From Gnetum montanum (taxonomy: Eukaryota > Streptophyta > Gnetopsida > Gnetales > Gnetaceae), in assembly GCA_015680685.1 (NCBI GenBank), contig MNCI01004078.1, positions 140,574-204,573 on the forward strand: a stretch of DNA of 64,000 nucleotides, written 5' to 3'. The position numbers were made by a program, and so were the translations under genes. Positions 55,251 through 64,000 of this stretch are shown piece by piece. The stretch's first letter is position 1. Every line of letters begins with the position of its first letter. The notes under the pieces are model-generated. The model was not told where the DNA came from and did no database searches. It was given only the letters and a program-made list of their open reading frames with translations.

Positions 55251-56428
55251 CAGGATGTTGCACATTGATTGATTGCCTTGGTCAGATTTTTGTTTGGATT
55301 TTTTATAGTTTAATATCGGAATAGACAGCCACCGGCGTGTACTTTTGCTGAAAGTTTGCTTATAACCCAGAAGCCTGTTAAAATATGTCTAGTATGCAGA
55401 GTTTGATTGTTCATGGGGAGAAATAATTTTGAAGTATGCTTCCAGAGAATAAAAATGCTTCCTAGCAGGAGGATTGGACTGAATCTATCCAAAATATCCC
55501 AAAAAATAGTTATCCTCAAGCCAATATAAAGAATCAGTCGGTGCTAACATAGTTTCCAAGAGATCAAGAGTGAATTGCATTATACTCTGAACAACATGTA
55601 TACAGAGTCGCACAGCATTCTGCTTCAGTTAAAAACAAAGAAGCGCAGTGTTGCGCATGTGCATTACGGTCATCGATCCAATAACATATGAACACAGATT
55701 TGCATGTACCCCAAATTTGCAAACAACAGATCATATTCAGAAATGTTACAACTTTCCTAGTCATATCCCATCTATTCCACCATCCCCGAGCTAAATTCTG
55801 CTCGATTTGACATGGTGTTTTGTATCTTAGTAGAGAAAGTATAAACAAATTCAAATTCCTCGGAGATTCGCGCATATGCATTATCCAAAGCTAAAGCAAT
55901 TTCCACGAGTTCAAGCTAATCAAAGCAAGCAAATACAGCCAAATTTCAAATTTTGGAGAATAAACAATAATTAGCAAAACATTTATAAAGCTTCTTCTCC
56001 AGAAGAGAAAGCTTATTGTCAGTTTTCACAAATTGAAATAAGATTTATATTTTGACAGACCTCAGATTTTGACCAAAACATGAATATAAACCTGAATTGA
56101 ATTGGGTTGTGGATCATACTTCCAAATCGTAACGGCCGGGCAACCAATTAATTCCAGATTCCTCTGGATCATCATACGAGGCAACACTTCCTAATAACTC
56201 TGACTCCCAATCAAGACAGATTGAGACGCCAAAAAAAACACTTGAACCCTGGAACCCACTTTCTACCTGCTAGAAAACATGACATGAATCCAAAATAACT
56301 AAACGAATTGCCATTCTGCACATACCTCAGCCAGGCCAAGAAAACTAAGTGGCTTTTCGACATGGACTGCAAAACTCTGGTGAACAGAAACAGAACAGGG
56401 CAGTGGTCCAGGAGAATTGAAGCTCGGT
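55251..56428 (-). other. 3' flank of the zinc-finger gene
   Basis: No second gene supported. The part next to the stop (about 56000-56428) is the likely 3' UTR. Short ORFs here (for example 55564-55881) have no recognisable features. Confidence 0.5.
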
Positions 56429-58387
56429 TCAGTAAATCCGGTGCAGATACCGGACTCTCTGGTTTGCAGATTGGGCAGAAGAAGGGTGTTCATGATCAGA
56501 ACCAAAGCGCTGCTCAAAGTCTTCCTCATCAGGGGGCAGCTGGTTCAGGTCAAAAAGCTCCTCCTCTTCTTCGTCCGCTCCTGCTGCAGCAGCAGCATTA
56601 ATGGAAGAAAATCTCCTTTTTCTGTTGCTACAGCTCTCCTGTTGTTGCTGGACTTGGCCTGAACCAGAAACCAGAGCTACTGAACCTGTGAAATTGTTAG
56701 TGCCCCTGTTTGCAGTAGCAGTATTTGCAGAGACCCTATGACATCGCATGTGGCCTCCAAGAGCCTGCCCAGATTGGAAAACCTTCAAGCACACTGAGCA
56801 CTGATGCCCCAAACTGGGCTGCTTTAAAAATAGCTGCTGCGGGCTTTGGCCTGTCAACTGACTAATACCAATATCTGCTGCTTCATCATAATCATAATCA
56901 TAATCCTCGTCCGGATTTCTAGCTGCTGCTCCAAACCCTGTTCCAGTTGCAAACCTGTTCCTGCTGCTGGACACTGTCGTCATCAAAAGATCATGATAGC
57001 TCTCTTGATGGCTGCTGCTCTGGGCTTCTGCTGCAACTTGCTTGCCATTATGATACTCCTCCTTCATCTCCTCCTCTGCTGCATCTGAGTCATCATTATC
57101 ATTTACATTTTCATCTTCGTCTTCATCCTCCTCTCCTTCAGAACAGGCCTTGGCCTGGGCCTGCACCTGGGCCTTGCCCTTGCCCTTGCCTTTCCTGTGG
57201 CTAGACCTGTGCCCACCAAGAGCTTGATGAGAATTGAACACCTTATTGCATGTACTGCACCTGTAACCATCTCCAGTGCTGTTCCACTTCCAGTTCCTAT
57301 TTCCATCATCATTTCTCTTTTTACTGTCAATGTTGATGCTTAAGCTCGTGCTCTTGTTAGCTGCAACGCCAATTTCGCAATTAGCCTCACCAAAATCATT
57401 ATCATAACTGCTTCTGGGTTTCTTGAATCCTTTGAACTTCTGCTCTCCTCCTCCTCCTTGGTCGTCGCCGTCGTAATCGACTGAAAGGCCCTTGAAACTT
57501 CCCTGTGATTCAATGCCCCTCTCATGAAATACAGACTCCTCCGTAGACTCTCTGCTAACCCTGCTATTCCCAAGAATAACCAGCAGATTTGCCGTATCTC
57601 GATCATTCTCCGGAGGAGGAGGAGCAGCAGCAGGAGTTTCTCCATTTCTCTTAATCCTGCCAGACCTTGCTCTGGTCAAAGACCGACTGCCCACAACAAC
57701 ACCGGCCCTTCCTAACCCCGATCCGGATTCAGAGCAACCCACAACAGAATTGATATGGACGTTGCCCACATAAGCAGAGCTGGGATTGTGGATGGATTCG
57801 TGGTTACCAAGAGCTAGATGCTCCATCCTGAATTCCGGATCCATGACTCTGCCACTGCGCTTCGGATTGCTCCTCAGACCATACAAACTAACCATCTTCA
57901 CCCCAGCTTTGCTGATGTTGCTGCTTACAGTTACAGGTCCATTACCAGCATCATCCTTCATTTGCTTCTCCGAATTTTGTGCATCAATAGATCCGCCATT
58001 GGCGTCCTCCTCCTCCTGCTCTTCCTCTACACCTGGCTTGGACTTTGACGATGAGTGCTTGGCAGTGGCGGATACAGCAGGATCCTTACCATCATCTACA
58101 TCGCCATCGCCATTGTCTGCGATTGCAGCAGCAGTTTTGGAACGGCCATGGATCCTAATGTGGCCGCCCAGAGCTCTGCCCGAGTTGAATGACTTGTTGC
58201 AGTGCTTACAGACATGGGAACCCCGATTTTTGTTCTTGGGCACGACCGAATTTTCTTCTTCTTTCTCCTCTTCCTTCTCCACGGAATTCACAACAGGCCT
58301 AACATCAGCAACCATTTCATTGGGGCTGAAATCATTGATCAAGCATCTGGTGACTTGCCAATTCTTCCTGCAATTTCTCAGCGACAT
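56429..58387 (-). CDS. Three-finger Q-type C2H2 zinc-finger protein, ZAT1/ZAT4/ZAT9-like repressor
   Basis: A nuclear DNA-binding transcription factor of plant subclass C1, 652 residues, single exon. Finger 1 is C60-C63-H76-H80 with GRALGGH, finger 2 C377-C380-H393-H397 with HQALGGH, finger 3 C530-C533-H546-H550 with GQALGGH. The plant-specific QALGGH helix is kept in the last two; finger 1 has Arg for Gln, as known for first fingers of this group. YGLRSNPKRSGRVMDPEF (about 169-186) matches a motif between fingers 1 and 2 of ZAT1/4/9-type proteins. The C-terminal LFDLNQLPP (611-619) is a DLNxxP-type EAR motif, known to recruit TOPLESS corepressors. NRKRRF (about 588) may help nuclear import. 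Long Glu/Asp-rich and Ser-rich linkers make it about twice the usual Arabidopsis length. The start at 58387 is the first Met before finger 1, with a CT-rich leader upstream. GC-rich codon use contrasts with the AT-rich surroundings. Confidence 0.93.
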   Translation of the reverse strand: MSLRNCRKNWQVTRCLINDFSPNEMVADVRPVVNSVEKEEEKEEENSVVPKNKNRGSHVCKHCNKSFNSGRALGGHIRIHGRSKTAAAIADNGDGDVDDGKDPAVSATAKHSSSKSKPGVEEEQEEEDANGGSIDAQNSEKQMKDDAGNGPVTVSSNISKAGVKMVSLYGLRSNPKRSGRVMDPEFRMEHLALGNHESIHNPSSAYVGNVHINSVVGCSESGSGLGRAGVVVGSRSLTRARSGRIKRNGETPAAAPPPPENDRDTANLLVILGNSRVSRESTEESVFHERGIESQGSFKGLSVDYDGDDQGGGGEQKFKGFKKPRSSYDNDFGEANCEIGVAANKSTSLSINIDSKKRNDDGNRNWKWNSTGDGYRCSTCNKVFNSHQALGGHRSSHRKGKGKGKAQVQAQAKACSEGEEDEDEDENVNDNDDSDAAEEEMKEEYHNGKQVAAEAQSSSHQESYHDLLMTTVSSSRNRFATGTGFGAAARNPDEDYDYDYDEAADIGISQLTGQSPQQLFLKQPSLGHQCSVCLKVFQSGQALGGHMRCHRVSANTATANRGTNNFTGSVALVSGSGQVQQQQESCSNRKRRFSSINAAAAAGADEEEEELFDLNQLPPDEEDFEQRFGSDHEHPSSAQSANQRVRYLHRIY

Positions 58388-59130
58388 GGCTGTAGCCGCT
58401 GCCGGAAATTACTTCACAATCCCGGATCTGTAGACACTGAACTGAAGCCCCGTTTAGAGAGCAGCAAGCAAAATGCCACTTCTATTGCAACTCTTTGTCT
58501 TTGCTGCTTCTTTTATTCCACTGAGCTGTAACTTATTCAAACCTGGTATGAACCAAAATCCAGTAAAACAAGAACAAGGACTACGTGCAGAAACCAACGA
58601 AAAAGATGGGGCAGAAAATCAACAGAGCTGCAGAAGAGAACAGATATGAACAACAAAAGTGGAGAAGATTTGATGGAGAGGAGGGCAGAGCAGAGCAGAG
58701 AAACGAAAAAAAAGAAAAGAGAAGCCTGTCTGCAATTTGGTTGTTATTGTGCTGCTCTTGCTCCGGCCAGACCAGATGCTGTTGCTGATTTCAGGCTGCT
58801 GCTTCGTCTGTATCCTTGGGTTTTTCACGACTGAATAAATGTCATCAAATAAGACTCCAAAAATTGCACCCCACGTCCTCGCCTCACCTGACCACCTCTT
58901 ATTTACCGGCATCGAAAATGAGAAAAGGATTTGTTGTCTTCAATTGGTGATGCTCTTAGAGTTTTAGAAACCACACACATCCCATATTCAAATGGCCCTA
59001 AAATCGCAACTTTCTTGAGCCCAGAATCCATATGCTTTTTTCTTTCTTGAGCCACATCTAACTCCAGACCGCTCTCCCTGTTGAAGGTGTCTCGTTTTGG
59101 GGGTTTTAGATTTCCAATTGCACCGAATAT
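58388..59130 (-). promoter_or_regulatory. 5' leader and promoter region of the zinc-finger gene
   Basis: On the minus strand a CT-rich tract (about 58620-58735) precedes the ATG, as in many plant 5' UTRs. TTTATT-like AT elements near 58830-58855 are weak TATA candidates only. The antisense ORF 57786-58433 overlapping the start is a composition shadow. Confidence 0.5.
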
Positions 59131-60450
59131 CTCTCTTCTTTTTTCAGGTTTAGTTGTTATACCCTCTTCATTGCGCATGCACCTAGTCAAACGCTCCAGC
59201 GTTCCCTGTCAATACCATGATTTGGCCTTTATTAATGCATTTTTTGTTGTGAATTGCTGGCAGGGTTCAAAAATTTATGACGCCATGTTTCACAAGTTAA
59301 TCCTTTCATGTCTTTTGCATTCTGACATGGACCTTATCACATAGAGCTTTTATTGGGTTTACCTTTGTACCCATAGTCTTTTGTTTGTTTTTGCAAACGC
59401 GTCCATTACAATGTTATGGTGTTAATGGTATAGGGAAATGTTAAATTGTGACATTGGTTATATATAATTACACTTTCAGTGCCTACGAGGCTATCATCTA
59501 GTTTCAATGCATTTACTTATTATTATTTAAGCTTTTAATAATACTATGTGAATTATTACTTGGTGGAGTATCATAAATAAGGCATCTCTCTTCTTTTTTC
59601 AGGTTTAGTTGTTATACCCTCTTCATTAGGCATGCACCTAGTCAAATGCTCTGGCATTCCATGCCAATATCGTGGTTTGGCCTTTATTAATGCATTTTCT
59701 ATTGTGGATTGCTCGCAGTGTTCAAATTTATGATGCCATGTTTCACAAGTTGATCCTTTCATGTCCTTTGCATTCTGACATGGACCTTATCACATAAAGC
59801 TTTTATTGGATTTACCTTTATACTCATAGTCTTTTGATTGTTTTTGCAAATGTATCCATTACAATGTTATGGTGTTAATGGTATAGGGAAATGTTAAATT
59901 GTGACATTGGTTATATATAATTACACTTTCAGTGCCTACGAGGCTATCATCTAGTTTCAATGCATTTACTTATTATTATTTAAGCTTTTAATAATACTAT
60001 GTGAATTATTACTTGGTGGAGTATCATAAATAAGGCATCTCTCTTCTTTTTTCAGGTTTAGTTGTTATACCCTCTTCATTAGGCATGCACCTAGTCAAAT
60101 GCTCTGGCATTCCATGCCAATATCGTGGTTTGGCCTTTATTAATGCATTTTCTATTGTGGATTGCTCGCAGTGTTCAAATTTATGATGCCATGTTTCACA
60201 AGTTGATCCTTTCATGTCTTTTGCATTCTGACATGGACCTTATCACATAAAGCTTTTATTGGATTTACCTTTATACCCATAGTCTTTTGATTGTTTTTGC
60301 AAATGCATCCATTACAATGTTATGGTGTTAGTGGTATAGCGAAATGTTAAATTGTGACATTGGTTATATATAATTACACTTTCAATGCCTACGAGGCTAT
60401 CATCTAGTTTCAATGCATTTACTTATTATTATTTAAGCATTTAATAATAC
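59131..60450. repeat. Three tandem ~455-bp units
   Basis: The landmark CTCTCTTCTTTTTTCAGGTTTAG occurs (in 20-base form CTCTCTTCTTTTTTCAGGTT) at 59131, 59586 and 60039, so the periods are 455 and 453. Units 2 and 3 are almost identical; unit 1 is more diverged. Unit 3 is cut at 60450 by the LTR of element 9. Repeated 63-residue minus-strand ORFs are by-products of the repetition. Confidence 0.93.
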
Positions 60451-60464
60451 TGATGAGAACGGTT

Positions 60465-60553
60465 ACTCTAATAATTAGAGTGGTTATTATTAGGGCAGTT
60501 ACTCTAATTATTAGAGTGTTTATTATTAGAGCAGTTACTCTAATTATTAGAGT
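60465..60553. promoter_or_regulatory. U3 palindrome cluster, ACTCTAATNATTAGAGT x3
   Basis: 17-mers at 60465-60481, 60501-60517 and 60537-60553, exactly 36 bases apart, separated by GGTTATTATTAG-type spacers. The TAATNATTA core resembles homeodomain sites; function is inferred. Confidence 0.8.
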
Positions 60554-60629
60554 GGTTATTATTAGAGGGGTCATTTCTCTAAAATTAGAGTAGCAGTTTT
60601 CGTAATTATTATAGTAGTTGCTCCCAAGC

Positions 60630-60638
60630 CTATAAATA
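60630..60638 (+). promoter_or_regulatory. LTR TATA box (element 9)
   Basis: CTATAAATA, about 180 bases before the polyadenylation signal. Confidence 0.87.
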
Positions 60639-60884
60639 CACTGCCCAGGCACAAAATAGGGGAAAGTCAAGAAGAAGAAAAAAAGAATTCAGAGGAGGAA
60701 GTCTTTTAGGAGTCAAGTAGTGAAACTCTAGCCAAGTGCCCACAACAGGAGGTCTAAGTGTGGACAGATCTTTATTCGAGCATTGTGTACCTAAGCACAC
60801 CTTGTGTACGGTAATAAAGACGAGCTCTTGGATTCATCCTTGTAGCACTTGAGATTTGTTTTCTTACTCATTTCCTTTATTTTA

Positions 60885-60935
60885 TTTTCTTTTTCATTTA
60901 TTTTATTTTATTTTATTATTTTATTTTATTTTATG
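60885..60935. repeat. (TTTTA)n simple repeat
   Basis: About eight TTTTA-like units in the element 9 LTR. Confidence 0.85.
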
Positions 60936-61386
60936 GACTTTACATTTCTATTATTAGCACATAGTATGATCACTTTGAGCATGCGTGTAACACTTGGTAA
61001 GCCAATAACGATTAGCATTTGGTAATCCCAGTAGTGTTGCACTGGTTCAGGATGTGTACGGCAAGTGAGAACGGATACTGGTGTTAAGATTAGTTTAAAG
61101 CCTAGTTAATTAGTAGTTAAGTTAAATTAGTCACTTAGTTATCTCTCTCTCTCCTTCCTTATTAGCAGCAGGACATAAAAACATAAAAGCTATAAAAATC
61201 ATATGCCTCAAGCTTACTTAACCATACAATTGTGACATACAAGTAAGTTTGGGAAGACAACGATCAACCAACCCGTCCTTATTCCACAAAGGCGCATAGG
61301 CACTTAGTCCTTGGAATTCGACCGGATCGTGCGTGAAACGCTTATATTCATATGGTTGAGCGTAGGGGTACCTCGCCACTTATCAT

Positions 61387-61404
61387 TGGCGTCGTTGCCG
61401 GGGA
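61387..61404 (+). promoter_or_regulatory. Primer binding site, tRNA-Asp type (element 9)
   Basis: TGGCGTCGTTGCCGGGGA, one C-to-T change from element 1. Confidence 0.94.
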
Positions 61405-61530
61405 CTTAATTGTTTGTACGCTACGTAGAACATAGGAAATCATCCATATCGCTGGGATGTTAGAACAAACCCTTAGGGTTGATCAAAGGAAAGATAAGAC
61501 AACAATAAATCACACACTGAACAAGACGAA

Positions 61531-64000
61531 AATGTCTTCTTCTTTGCACAAGAGCACTTCACTGCCTGGGACTAACACAAGAGACAGTCAACAGCATCAT
61601 ACATGTAACCAAGATCCGCCAATTCCTCAACAATTTCAGGTAGTATATACTCATCACGATGAGTATGTAGCTGATTTCACCTTTATCCTCCACCAAGATG
61701 AACAACTGTGTTGGAGAGACTTGGAGGGTAACATAGTGTTGCCTCTAGACTAATCAATCCCCAACATGCTCCTTCATGCTCTCACACAAATAGGCATGCT
61801 GCTTTTATACACGGAATACGTTGCATGTGATCATGACACAAGGGACTGTCATCCCACAGAAGCACAACGTCAACGGGACTTGCGACAAGAGAGTTAGCAC
61901 ACATCCTTGAAGGGTAAATGGCCCCATAACACCCCACACATTTTAAGCGAAATTGGGGATGGAAAACCAGTTTCAATAGGTTCCCCACCAAATGATGTTC
62001 CCTCTCCTAATGATGGTTAGGAGGTGGTGTATTAGAACCTCCACTCCGCAGTTCATAACCCTGGTTCTGATCCCCACGAACATGAAGTGTTCAACAAGGG
62101 AACACAAACACACAATAAGGATAGACGTTCTGATAGTAATCATGATCAAGGCCAAGACCATCGAAGAGAAGCTAGAAAACATCGTCATGACAATAGTTCT
62201 CCTTCTTCTTCACTTTCATCGTCACATTCACCCTCTCCTTCGGTGTCGAGACGCAGTCATAAGGAAACTAACCATGAGGATAAAGGAAGACAAAGTGAAA
62301 AACATCGATCAGATAGTCAAGAACAAGGACGAGGGCACTCTAGGGAATCACAGCATAAAAGAAGGGAGAATAGGGAACTGCGTAGACATCATAAACGCTA
62401 TGAACGAGATGACCACGAAGAACCCCTACTCACAACCAGAAGCATGTTAGATATCACAAAGGCTATAAGAGTTCCAACAAGGCACCAAAAGGATAGTAGG
62501 ATCAAGAGGTTAGACATGAACAATATCCCACAATTTGAAGGGATATACAATGTTGATCCTCAAAACCACTTACAAGCATTCCACGATGTGTGTGCCTTGC
62601 AGAACATCAAGAACGAATGGAAAAAACTGAAGTTATTCCCAAGGACACTAGTGAAAGAAGTAGAAAGCTGGTATCAGTCCTTAGAACCGGAATCCATTTG
62701 GAGGTGGAGTACGATGTTAGAACTATTTAATGATAAGTATAAAACGTACTCCCAAGTGTCTAACCTGCGAAAAAAAATCCAAGGATGGAAGCAAGGAAAT
62801 CATGAACCCTTGGATGCTGCCATGGATCGCTATTACGCATTATTATATTGTTGTCCTGGCCATGGTTATTCACAGTGGGATAAACTACGCCATCTCATGA
62901 ATGAACTTAGGCATGAAACAAGGAGAACCCTTGGAACGTATGCCCAAGGGAGATTATCAGAGCTTAGGTCTTATCAGGTTCATAGATTGCTAGAGCAAGT
63001 AGCCAAGGAAGAAGGGGAGCTACGTAAGAGAGAAAGTACGGAACAATACAGCCGAGATCCTTCCCTCCGAAAAAGGGGAGTGAGATTATGTGAAGAGGAG
63101 GAAGAGTCACCACGTGAAGAGATGGTGAATAGGAAAACTTTGCCACTCCAAAAATTAACAATAGAAGTGTCGGCAAAGGTAGACCAAATGTGGGACTCCC
63201 TAGATAGTAGATTTGAAATTGTTCTTAAAATTGTAGAGGAGTCTAGGGAGCGAGGTAGTGACTATAACAAAAAGAAAAAGAGAGAAGTGGACAATGCACA
63301 TAACAAAGGTAAGGGCAAAATGGCCATCACCGAAGAGGTTGTGGATTCAGAAACGGACAGTGACGGTGGATGTGAGATATGCTAATACGACCATCCTAAG
63401 GGATGTTGCCCAGTGATCTCACATTTACAAGAGTCTAGGATGTATGCACTCAACCCACGACTTAATAAATAGCAAGCACCCTGACAGTTACCATATCCTC
63501 AAGGTAACCCAAGGTAGTTCCACCAACCTTCAACATATTATCCAAGTGGAACTCCACGACAACTTGTTAAGAAACATCAACAGTGGCAATACCCATAGTC
63601 ATGGGGGATGCCACCACCAAGGCAACAATACCCCTACCAGCAACCAGATCCATATGACTACTACGTGCAGCAGCTAATCTCTCCATGTGACTTTGTTGGT
63701 CACGTGACACTACAACATCACTAGAAAACTCAGGATTATTATAGAACTCCTTCTCCTAAGGGAGATAACCCACAGACATACCACCCTCCAAATCCATCCG
63801 CAACTCTCACACTGATAGCTCCATTACCACCCGCTCCAACGATGCAAGGGGAACTCCCCACTCAACTGCAACAATGCAATGCTACGAGGGCTATGAATCT
63901 TCAACCCACTACTAGTTCTAACAACCGTATGAAGAGAAGACCTTTCTTTAGAACCAACAGTCCAACCAAGCCCTCACAACCACAAGCAGTTGAACCTCTG
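61531..64000 (+). pseudogene. Gag-Pro polyprotein of element 9, decayed, truncated by window end
   Basis: ATG at 61531 (MSSSLHKST). One frame runs from there to the window end, interrupted by about a dozen stops (first near 61750, later near 61895, 62017, 63384, 63470-63520, 63593, 63721). It holds the N-terminal family block (DEYVADFTFILHQDEQ), a basic region (about 62100-62400), the capsid core (FPRTLVKEVESWYQ, LRKKIQGWKQG) and the knuckle CEIC with a stop at the next residue, then YDHPKGCC. The Pro/Gln tail includes MQGELPTQLQQ and is in register with the protease-proximal FFRTNSP. This shows that gag and protease share a frame in the family, unlike element 1. Confidence 0.9.

Larger units (their letters stand above)
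60451..61385 (+). repeat. 5' LTR of element 9 (935 bp)
   Basis: TGATGAG...CACTTATCA. TATA box at 60630-60638, AATAAA at 60813-60818, a TTTTA-rich run at about 60885-60935, and the family end GTAGGGGTACCTCGCC. Confidence 0.92.
60451..64000 (+). mobile_element. Element 9: family A element, 5' part, plus orientation
   Basis: 5' LTR (60451-61385), tRNA-Asp primer site, and a gag frame that runs to the window end. It landed in unit 3 of the 455-bp array; the left duplication would be AATAC (60446-60450). Its Gag is closest to element 1. Confidence 0.92.

Noticed and set aside
57340-57645. Leu/Arg-rich ORFs in other frames within the zinc-finger gene
   Set aside because: They are frame shadows of Glu/Asp and Gly-rich codons.
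57786-58433. 215-residue plus-strand ORF overlapping the zinc-finger gene
   Set aside because: It is antisense to a clearly conserved coding sequence, its composition follows from the GC-rich complement, and no domain is visible.
59571-60215. Two identical 63-residue minus-strand ORFs
   Set aside because: Identity comes from the 455-bp tandem duplication. No coding feature, and the equivalent in unit 1 differs.
60419-60670. 83-residue minus-strand Ile/Thr-rich ORF
   Set aside because: It is a translation of the TAATTATTA repeats in the LTR.

Overview
The window is nuclear DNA from a seed plant with a large, repeat-dominated genome. I infer a gymnosperm or a similar large-genome plant from the depth of nested, decayed retroelements and the single cellular gene in 64 kb; no sequence feature proves the lineage. 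I see no rRNA, tRNA gene, CRISPR array or bacterial feature.

The only confident host gene is an intronless three-finger Q-type C2H2 zinc-finger repressor of the ZAT1/ZAT4/ZAT9 kind (56429-58387, minus). It has tandem arrays on both sides: a short-unit AT-rich array at 54719-55250 and three ~455-bp units at 59131-60450.

Almost everything else is retroelement, and several elements can be delimited to the base. Family A (tRNA-Asp primer site, Athila/Tat-like protease) occurs six times. Element 1 (1-5026, minus) runs off the left edge. It sits inside the decayed element 2 (5027-8472, minus). Element 3 (43349-53832, minus) has both LTRs. Element 9 (60451-64000, plus) runs off the right edge. Solo LTRs lie at 23071-23946 and 31070-32096. 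Element 3 encodes Gag and protease but no reverse transcriptase, RNase H or integrase. In their place is a ~1.8-kb spacer, a promoter-like palindrome cluster with a TATA box, and a ~950-codon accessory reading frame ending in a coiled coil.

The middle of the window is one nest. Element 6 (14932-35849, plus) is a gag-only chromovirus derivative with ~2.45-kb LTRs. Its left LTR was split by element 5 (15160-19636), a non-coding LARD-like element with target duplication TCAAC. Its right LTR was split by a family A solo LTR (duplication ATCAC), by a decayed Ty1/copia element (25373-30847) and by an unidentified ~3-kb insertion (31026-35106) that itself holds another family A solo LTR (duplication ATAAC). 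With these removed, the two LTRs come to about 2.46 and 2.44 kb. A relative of element 5 lies in the opposite orientation at 8473-10095, and a LINE reverse-transcriptase relic lies at about 13110-14700. A complete but inactivated Tekay/Del-like chromovirus with 604-bp LTRs and duplication GATAC fills 37100-42779.

The most unusual signal is in family A. The short region between each LTR's outer end and its TATA box is packed with perfect palindromes, and the palindrome type differs between copies. The same motifs recur in front of the accessory frame inside element 3. This suggests a shared control module for the LTR promoter and an internal promoter.
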